Source: DASRFA01 sp035651755
Lineage (GTDB): Bacteria > Desulfobacterota > Binatia > UBA12015
Assembly: GCA_035651755.1 (NCBI GenBank)
Contig: DASRFA010000058.1
Span: forward strand, 1 to 29,552
Direction of reading: 5' to 3'
Length of the DNA: 29,552 nucleotides
This document shows, in pieces, positions 24,243-29,552 of this stretch. The notes beneath the pieces were generated by a model, which saw only the letters and a list, made by a program, of their open reading frames with translations, did no database searches and was not told where the DNA came from. Position numbers and translations under genes: made by a program. Position 1 is the first letter of the stretch, and each line of letters starts with the position of its first letter.

Positions 24243-25811
24243 GTGAGCGCGCGTGATCCACGGCTCGACGACCCGGGGGCGGACGATCCGGCCGCCGAGG
24301 ACGACGGCATCCCGGGCAACCGAGACGCTCACGGCCACCGACTGCGGCACGCGCGCGGTCTCTCGCTGGTCGCGCGGAGCGCGCCGCTCGTCGTCGCCGG
24401 CGAGCTCGCGCCGATGGTCGCCGCGCTCGTCGCGATGCCGGCGATCGTGCGCGGGTTCGGCGCCGAGCGCCTCGGCCTGTTGCAGCTCGCGTGGGTGCTG
24501 ATCGGCTACTTCGCGCTCTTCGACCTCGGCCTCGGCCGCGCGACCACCCGCATGGTTGCGGTGCGAAGCGCCCACGGCCGGAGCGCCGAGATCCCGCCGC
24601 TCGTCGTCAGCACCGTCGCAGCTCTCTTCGCGCTCGGCGTGGCCAGCGCGGCGATCCTCACGGCCCTCACACCATGGCTCGTCGATCATGCGTTCCGCGT
24701 CCCCAGCGAGCTGCGAGACGAGGCGCGCGTCGCGCTCTACGTCCTCGGCGCGACCGTTCCCGTCGTCGTCGTCACCGCCGCGCTGCGCGGCGTGCTCGAG
24801 GCGCGACAGCGCTTCGGGGCGCTGGCGGGGATCCGGATCGGCCTCGGCCTCGCGTCCTTCCTCGGACCCCTCTCGACCCTCCCGTTCACCTCGAGCCTCG
24901 TGCCCGTCATGGTCGTCCTCGCGGTCGCGCGCGTGATCGCGCTCTTTGCGCACCTCGCGTTCTGTCGCGACGTCCTGCACGGCGCCGCGCTCGACTGGCG
25001 CCTCCTGCCCGAGCTGGTCCGCTACGGAGGCTGGCTCACCGTCTCGAACGTCGTGAGCCCGCTCCTCGTTCTCCTCGATCGCTTCATGATCGGGGCCATC
25101 GTCTCCGTCGAGGCGGTCGCGTACTACGCGACGCCGCTCGAGGTCGTGCAGCGCGTGGGCGTGGTGCCGACGGCGGTCGGCATGGTGCTCTTCCCGGCGA
25201 TCGCGGCGACCGCTGCCAGCGACGACGAGCGCCGCCGCGAGCTGCTGGCGGCCGGCCTTCGGCTCGGTCCGATTGCCGCCTTCCCGCTGCTGTTCTTGCT
25301 GTCGGCGTGGACTCCGGAGCTCCTTCGCCTGTGGCTCGGACCCGAGTTCGCGTCGCACGGCACGGCGGTCGTACGCTGCGTCGCGATCGGACTCCTGTTC
25401 AATGCGGTCGCCGCCGGACCGATCTTCTTCCTGCAGGCGTCGGGACGTCCCGATCTGCCGGCGAAGTTCCACCTCGTGGAGTTCGCCGGGTACGTGCCGC
25501 TCCTCGCGTGGCTGACGGCGCGCTACGGCGTCGTGGGGGCGGCGTCGGCGTGGTCGATGCGCGTCGCGGTGGATGCCGCACTGCTGGTGTTGGCCGCCAA
25601 CGCCGCGGAGCCGGTACCGAGGGATGCCCGGAAGCGGCTCTTCATCTCGTTCGCCGCCGGCCTCTCCGCGCTCTGCGCGATTCCGCTCCTGCTTTCAGAC
25701 GCGATGAAGATCATCGCCTCGATCGTCGCGGTCCTCGGGATGCCGCTTGCGGCGATGCGCTGGCTGTCCACCCCTCGGGAACGCGCGTGGGTTCGGCAGG
25801 CGATCGGGTGA
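24243..25811 (+). CDS. Wzx-like polysaccharide flippase (MOP superfamily)
   Basis: 522 aa from GTG at 24243. After a 40-residue acidic and His/Arg-rich cytoplasmic leader come about 12 to 14 hydrophobic spans over 40-505, beginning RSAPLVVAGELAPMVAALVAMPAIV, with the family-typical LAWVLIGYFALFDLGLGRATTRMVA segment in the second and third spans. Length and layout fit polysaccharide biosynthesis proteins that flip lipid-linked oligosaccharide across the inner membrane. It lies between the epimerase and the glycosyltransferase genes, so it probably exports the glycan built by this block (inference). The binding site before the GTG is poor; the leader may be shorter than annotated. Confidence 0.88.
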   Translation: MSARDPRLDDPGADDPAAEDDGIPGNRDAHGHRLRHARGLSLVARSAPLVVAGELAPMVAALVAMPAIVRGFGAERLGLLQLAWVLIGYFALFDLGLGRATTRMVAVRSAHGRSAEIPPLVVSTVAALFALGVASAAILTALTPWLVDHAFRVPSELRDEARVALYVLGATVPVVVVTAALRGVLEARQRFGALAGIRIGLGLASFLGPLSTLPFTSSLVPVMVVLAVARVIALFAHLAFCRDVLHGAALDWRLLPELVRYGGWLTVSNVVSPLLVLLDRFMIGAIVSVEAVAYYATPLEVVQRVGVVPTAVGMVLFPAIAATAASDDERRRELLAAGLRLGPIAAFPLLFLLSAWTPELLRLWLGPEFASHGTAVVRCVAIGLLFNAVAAGPIFFLQASGRPDLPAKFHLVEFAGYVPLLAWLTARYGVVGAASAWSMRVAVDAALLVLAANAAEPVPRDARKRLFISFAAGLSALCAIPLLLSDAMKIIASIVAVLGMPLAAMRWLSTPRERAWVRQAIG

Positions 25812-25862
25812 AGCGATGGGGACGCCTGATCATTGCATTCTCGAACGCGACGCGTGAGATTT

Positions 25863-25986
25863 CTTGCAATGTCCGCCATATTATGAAATGGCGCGCGCGG
25901 TACGGGTGGTGTGCGTTCGGTCGACTTCCGGACGCCGAGCGTCGGGATGTGAGCGTTGATCACGGAGTGCGCGGGCTTCATCGGGT
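25863..25986 (+). pseudogene. Decayed copy of the leader and first codons of the epimerase gene
   Basis: Aligns with 22966-23091. Where the functional gene starts ATG CGT GCG TTG ATC ACG, this copy reads ATG TGA GCG TTG ATC ACG at 25947 and continues as ALITECAGFIGC, so the GGAGFIG motif is damaged and codon 2 is a stop. Past 25986 similarity is lost. This is a duplication scar or the surviving end of an older epimerase gene; it cannot be translated as an epimerase. Confidence 0.75.
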
Positions 25987-26247
25987 GTGATCCGGCCGAC
26001 AACCGCGATCCGCGCCACACGCGAGGTCGGCGTCATGGATCGTCGACGGGCTTCCGCTCCGTCGAATCTGCGACGAACGAATCCTCAACGGCCAGCCGTT
26101 CGACTGGAGACGCGCGGCCTTCTGGTTCGCGACGAAATCGACGTGCGCGTCACCATGGACGAGCGCACGCGCCCGATCGCCCGCCGTGATGTCGCCCATT
26201 TGGGGACGTCTCGTCGCGAACACTGCAAGATGCATTTTGGAGAAGTC
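25987..26247. other. Stretch between the repeat scar and the next exported protein
   Basis: No intact gene recognised. In the plus frame passing 26039 the sequence IVDGLPLRRICDERILNGQP followed by FDWRRAAFWFA is protein-like with high third-position GC, but it has no start and soon becomes unconvincing. It may be a relic of a lost gene. The end of the stretch holds GGAG, the ribosome binding site of the gene at 26248. Confidence 0.35.
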
Positions 26248-26802
26248 ATGCCACATCTCGCTCCATCCGGACGAACTCGACGCCGCATGCGCGTGCTCGG
26301 CGCTCTTGCTCTGATCGCAGCGCTCGCCTCCGCGACATCGGTCGGCGCAGCGCTGTCGGATATCGAAGCAAATCAAAGGCGCAAGGCAGCGGCAAAAACG
26401 CTGCTCTCTGAAATCACGCTTTGGGCGCAGAAAAACGGTTGCCTCCCCGAGATTTCGCGATCCGGCATGAGCTGCTCGCAGGCGAAAGGCAGCGCGGGGT
26501 CGAACCGCCTCTCGATCGATGGAGGGGTTTCTTTCGAGAAGCATCTGCCTAAATTCGCAGAAAAGGACCCAACGAGCGAGAAGGCCTACACGCAGGTGAA
26601 CCTTCCCATTCCGCCAACGAATAGACATTCATCGGAACCCTTGCTCAGCACGGACCAGATCTTCGTCGGGAGCGGTCTTTCGTGCACGAAGAAGGCCGAC
26701 TGGTACACCACCTCCACCGATCCCAAGCGCCTTGTGGCCGTCTACCGGCTTAGTCCAGTTTCCAAGGTGCGCTACGGGTGCGTCACCTTTGTGGAGCACT
26801 GA
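26248..26802 (+). CDS. Exported protein of unknown function
   Basis: 184 aa. The ATG at 26248 has GGAG 5-6 nt upstream. An Arg-rich start and a hydrophobic stretch (about 16-32, VLGALALIAALASATSVGA) form a signal peptide cleaved near Ala34. The mature part begins LSDIEANQRRKAAAKTLLSEI, a helix, followed by a beta-rich domain with four Cys (NGCLP, MSCSQ, LSCTKK, YGCVTF) that could form two disulfides. Base composition is lower in GC than in the epimerase-flippase pair. The stop is three bases before the next open frame. No family recognised. Confidence 0.65.
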   Translation: MPHLAPSGRTRRRMRVLGALALIAALASATSVGAALSDIEANQRRKAAAKTLLSEITLWAQKNGCLPEISRSGMSCSQAKGSAGSNRLSIDGGVSFEKHLPKFAEKDPTSEKAYTQVNLPIPPTNRHSSEPLLSTDQIFVGSGLSCTKKADWYTTSTDPKRLVAVYRLSPVSKVRYGCVTFVEH

Positions 26803-26805
26803 CCG

Positions 26806-28209
26806 TTGGGGTACGCCCTCGACCGCCTCGTCTCGGAGGCTCGCTTCGATCGAGAACCGGCCTGCAACCCGTCGAGTTCCGATGAGCGACGCCCTGGGCG
26901 TGCCGCCTACGACACTCGGCCGAGACGAGTACACGTCGTGGAGCTCGACCGATCTCGTACGGAGCTTCGGCCTCGAATCGCATCGGAGCCCACACGCGGA
27001 GCGGAGCGCGCTGCGGCACTCGATGAGCTTCGGCCCGGGAGCACCGTCACGCGGCTCGTGCTCGATGAGCCGGAGAACGGTTCCTGCCACGCGAGCCCTT
27101 CTCGGCTACGGGTTGCGCTTTCTAGGACGCTCCTCCCGTTTCGCGTCTGGTCTGCGCTGTCTGCCGCGCATCGCAAGCGGCCCGTGGATATCGTCGCGTG
27201 CGACGCGGTCGGCTCGGTCATGTGGCCCGCCCTTCTCTTCGCGCGTCGCAGTGGCGCGCGCGTCGTCGTTCGCCTCACGGGCATCCGTCTGAAATCCCGG
27301 CACAGCGGCATCTCCGCGAGCGCGTTCTGGCCCGACATCGCCCGTCGTCTAATGGCGCGGGCGCTCCGGTACTGCGCACACGTGAGGACCGCCGATGAAC
27401 GCCTCGCTGCGGATCCCTGGCTCCGCAGGTTCGCGCCCGCCATGGAAGTCTGGGTTCAAGACGATGGAGCTAAGAAGTGGGCCCGCATGATCATCGACGC
27501 GGCGCGGCCGTCGTTGGGATCGACCTTGCTTCCAGCACGCCGAAGCTTGTGGCGATGGCTCGGGCTAGCAACCTCCCCTTACACCAGCCTTCGGTTCTTG
27601 GAACACGAGGCGATCGCGGGCCTCTCCCTTCATGGGCGTGTTCTCGACGTCGGGGGCGGGGCGCGGAGCAGCTACTATCCGCTCCTCAGGATCGACGGTG
27701 AGCTGAAGAGCGTCAACGTCGACGAGCGAGTGCGCCCGACACACCTCCACGATTTGAATCGGCCTCTGCCGTTCTCCGACGCCAGCTTCGATCATGTCAT
27801 CAGTCTCAATACCTTCGAGCACATCCGCGACGATCGACTCGCCATTTCCGAGAGCATCCGCGTCTTGCGAGCGGGCGGTAGCTTCCACTTCGTCGTTCCG
27901 TTTCTCTACCGGGTGCACGCCTCTCCCGGCGACTTTACTCGTCGGACGCATGAATGGTGGGAGCAAGAGCTCCTCGGGCTCGGCGTCGATTCTGCCGCAC
28001 TCCGTATCGAGCCGCTCGTCTGGAGTCGTCTCGTGACTGCCTATTCGTTCTTCGGCAATAGCGTGTCGGGGCGAAGCCTGCGTGCCATGCTCGCATTTCC
28101 CGCCGTCGTCCATGACGCGTTCCGTCGGAACGAACGCCTTCGCGACGCGGGACCGCACCGCCGGCTGATCGATTATGCGCTCGGATGGTACATCAGCGGT
28201 CTCCGCTGA
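26806..28209 (+). CDS. SAM-dependent methyltransferase with a glycosyltransferase-like N-terminal part; start uncertain
   Basis: The open frame of 467 codons begins at TTG 26806 without a binding site. Alternatives are GTG 26938, ATG 27442 and ATG 27487. The C-terminal domain is a clear class I methyltransferase: RVLDVGGGARSSYYPLL (motif I, near 27630), VNVDERV, FDHVISLNTFEHIRDD and VLRAGGSFHFVVPFLYRVHA. The central part (VDIVACDAVGSVMWPALLFA, then RSGARVVVRLTG) reads like the N-terminal Rossmann half of a GT4 glycosyltransferase but lacks its C-terminal half. Before about 27030 an overlapping frame starting at ATG 26882 has better third-position GC, so a frameshift or fusion is possible. The end overlaps the next gene by 35 bp. 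Likely methylates a sugar of the surface glycan (inference). Confidence 0.68.
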   Translation: MGYALDRLVSEARFDREPACNPSSSDERRPGRAAYDTRPRRVHVVELDRSRTELRPRIASEPTRGAERAAALDELRPGSTVTRLVLDEPENGSCHASPSRLRVALSRTLLPFRVWSALSAAHRKRPVDIVACDAVGSVMWPALLFARRSGARVVVRLTGIRLKSRHSGISASAFWPDIARRLMARALRYCAHVRTADERLAADPWLRRFAPAMEVWVQDDGAKKWARMIIDAARPSLGSTLLPARRSLWRWLGLATSPYTSLRFLEHEAIAGLSLHGRVLDVGGGARSSYYPLLRIDGELKSVNVDERVRPTHLHDLNRPLPFSDASFDHVISLNTFEHIRDDRLAISESIRVLRAGGSFHFVVPFLYRVHASPGDFTRRTHEWWEQELLGLGVDSAALRIEPLVWSRLVTAYSFFGNSVSGRSLRAMLAFPAVVHDAFRRNERLRDAGPHRRLIDYALGWYISGLR

Positions 28210-29353
28210 GCCGCCGTCCGGGCGGCGGGTACTGCTGATCACGAACATCTTTCCGCCCATGATCGGCGGGCCGGCCACGTTCATCGATCGACTCGGCCAC
28301 GAGCTGTCGCATCGCGGCTGGCGAGTCACGGTCGTCTGTTCGAGCGAATGCGCCAGCGACGCTTCTGATCTGGCTCGACCGTTTCGCGTCTGCCGCGTCC
28401 CAGTCGCGAATCGATACCTCTACGAGATACGGGTCAGGATGGTACTCGCGCGCGAGATGCTTCGGCATCAGCGGATCTTCGTGAACCTGCTTGAGGAGTA
28501 TGTCAGCCAAGTGAACCGCATCTTTCGGCGGCGCTTCGTGCTGAAGGTCGTCGGCGATCGCGTGTGGGAGACCGCCCGCAATCGCGGGGCCACAGATCTC
28601 GACGTCGATGCATTCCAAACTGACGCCCACCAACGCGAGATATGGGCCGACGCGATCCGCGAGCGAGCAAGCTGGGTGCGTGGCGCCGAGCTCGTCATCA
28701 CGCCGAGCCAATACCTCGCCAGGATCGTTTGCGGTTGGGGCGTGCCAGCCGAGCGCGTCGCGGTCGTTCCCAACGGTGTCGACGAAGAGTTCTTTCAAGC
28801 CCGCGCCGAGTCGCCCCGCGATGGCGGGTGCCTGCACGCACTCTTCGTCGGTCGTCTCACGAACTGGAAGGGCGTGGATACCCTGCTGCTCGCGCTCCCC
28901 CGAGTGCCGAACGTCCACGTAACCGTTGCGGGCGAGGGTCCCGAATACGCGCAACTCACGGGTCTGGCGACCCAGCTCGGCCTTGCGCATCGCGTTTCCT
29001 TCACCGGCCGGCTTGCGCGCTCGGAGGTGCTCGCGGCGATGAAACGGGCGCATGTGCTGGTCCTTCCGTCCTTGTACGAAGGCCTGTCGCATACGCTCCT
29101 CGAGGCGATGGCGGTCGGCCTGCCATGTATTGCAACTGGTTGCGGCGGGAACTCCGAGGTACTCGTGCATGAGCAGAATGGTCTACTCGTGCCGCCGCTT
29201 CATCCCCCGTCGGTCGCTGCGGCGCTCTCCCGCCTCGAACGAGACGAGAACCTCCGTCAAGCCTTGGCGGAAGGGGCTCGACGAACGAGCCGGCGGTACG
29301 CTTTCACGAACACGGTGGACAAGATCGTGGCGCGGCTCGGCGAGGTATGGTGA
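28175..29353 (+). CDS. GT4-family glycosyltransferase
   Basis: 392 aa. Retaining GT-B enzyme, cytoplasmic face of the inner membrane, adding a sugar from a nucleotide donor; donor and acceptor unknown. The N-domain starts VLLITNIFPPMIGGPATFIDRL, with the glycine-rich acceptor-side loop. VVPNGVDEEFF (197-207), LFVGRLTNWKGVDTLL (223-238), VAGEGPEYAQL (251-261) and EGLSHTLLEAM (Glu302 and Glu310, the EX7E motif) are all present. The ATG at 28175 overlaps the upstream methyltransferase gene by 35 bp, implying one transcript. The next gene starts 3 bp after its stop. Confidence 0.92.
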   Translation: MRSDGTSAVSAEPPSGRRVLLITNIFPPMIGGPATFIDRLGHELSHRGWRVTVVCSSECASDASDLARPFRVCRVPVANRYLYEIRVRMVLAREMLRHQRIFVNLLEEYVSQVNRIFRRRFVLKVVGDRVWETARNRGATDLDVDAFQTDAHQREIWADAIRERASWVRGAELVITPSQYLARIVCGWGVPAERVAVVPNGVDEEFFQARAESPRDGGCLHALFVGRLTNWKGVDTLLLALPRVPNVHVTVAGEGPEYAQLTGLATQLGLAHRVSFTGRLARSEVLAAMKRAHVLVLPSLYEGLSHTLLEAMAVGLPCIATGCGGNSEVLVHEQNGLLVPPLHPPSVAAALSRLERDENLRQALAEGARRTSRRYAFTNTVDKIVARLGEVW

Positions 29354-29356
29354 ATC

Positions 29357-29552
29357 GTGGCCTTGGGCTCGCATTCTGTGGTTCGGAAGCGAACAGCTCG
29401 CTCGCGTCGGGCAGATCGCAGCGCCGCGTCGCACCTGAGCCGGCCACGGCTGCCTGCGCTGCTCGGCGTCGCGCTCGTTTCGCTGATCTGCACGCTACTG
29501 TTCTTGGAGTTCGTGGTGTTCCGAGTGTTTCTGCCAGCGCCCGATGTTCCCG
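29357..29552 (+). CDS. Start of a single-span membrane-anchored protein (3' end outside window)
   Basis: GTG at 29357, 3 bp after the glycosyltransferase stop; 65 codons are visible. A strongly basic N-terminus (VVRKRTARSRRADRS) precedes one hydrophobic span (about 36-57, ALLGVALVSLICTLLFLEFVVF) and then FRVFLPAPDVP at the outer side. A span ending in Glu and followed by FR-FLPAP is common in anchored periplasmic SGNH-type glycan-modifying proteins, which would fit this block, but too little is visible to assign a family. Confidence 0.55.
   Translation, partial: MALGSHSVVRKRTARSRRADRSAASHLSRPRLPALLGVALVSLICTLLFLEFVVFRVFLPAPDVP

Noticed and set aside
22803..25472. 889-codon minus-strand open frame
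   Set aside because: Antisense to the epimerase and flippase genes, both of which carry complete family motifs.
1..29552. tRNA, rRNA or complete insertion sequence
   Set aside because: No cloverleaf, rRNA-like conserved block, transposase motif or IS-type inverted terminal repeats were recognised by eye; a dedicated covariance search was not possible.

Overview
This is a GC-rich window (about 70% G+C by eye) from a Gram-negative-type bacterium. It has several Sec signal peptides and lipobox sequences, an F420/LLM-type oxidoreductase and cell-surface polysaccharide genes. That fits a deltaproteobacterial-type genome such as Myxococcota or Binatota, but this is inference: no rRNA, tRNA or marker gene is present. 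High GC makes many spurious long open frames; genes were chosen by family motifs, third-position GC, ribosome binding sites and start/stop overlaps.

Layout. 1-2664 (minus): a secreted FecR/DUF6600-type protein with a tandem-repeat Gln/Arg-rich tail that runs off the window. 3014-4336 (minus): a lipoprotein metallophosphoesterase of purple-acid-phosphatase type. 4424-4530: a hairpin-forming direct repeat. 4623-4958: a small Cys-rich lipoprotein. 4967-5950 (minus): an LLM-class oxidoreductase. 6029-6580: a Yip1-like membrane protein. 6632-7963: a membrane-anchored SGNH-hydrolase-like protein. 8108-10224: two lower-GC exported proteins, each apparently interrupted by a frameshift. 16223 down to 10268 (minus): a compact operon of a second SGNH-like protein (paralogue of the first), a SAM methyltransferase and a large GH39-like glycosidase. 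16444-18473: an SDR and an exported protein. 18586-19893: a coiled-coil protein with an SRSWR tail and an FkbM methyltransferase. 20081-22294: a secreted FG-GAP/DUF4214 protein. 22320-22902: a toxin-antitoxin graveyard (MazF C-terminal remnant, an intact antitoxin with a near-consensus promoter, a truncated PIN toxin). 23052-25811: a sugar-nucleotide epimerase and a Wzx-like flippase. 25863-25986: a decayed second copy of the epimerase gene start. 26248-29552: an exported protein, a methyltransferase with a glycosyltransferase-like N-terminal part, a GT4 glycosyltransferase and the start of another membrane-anchored protein.

The common theme is making, exporting and modifying a cell-surface polysaccharide (epimerase, flippase, GT4, three methyltransferases, SGNH proteins, glycosidase). 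The block shows recent rearrangement: duplicated SGNH genes in opposite orientation, a duplicated epimerase start, truncated toxin genes, and GC dips near 8.1-10.2 kb and 25.8-28.2 kb. The most system-like unit is the SGNH / methyltransferase / GH39-like operon.
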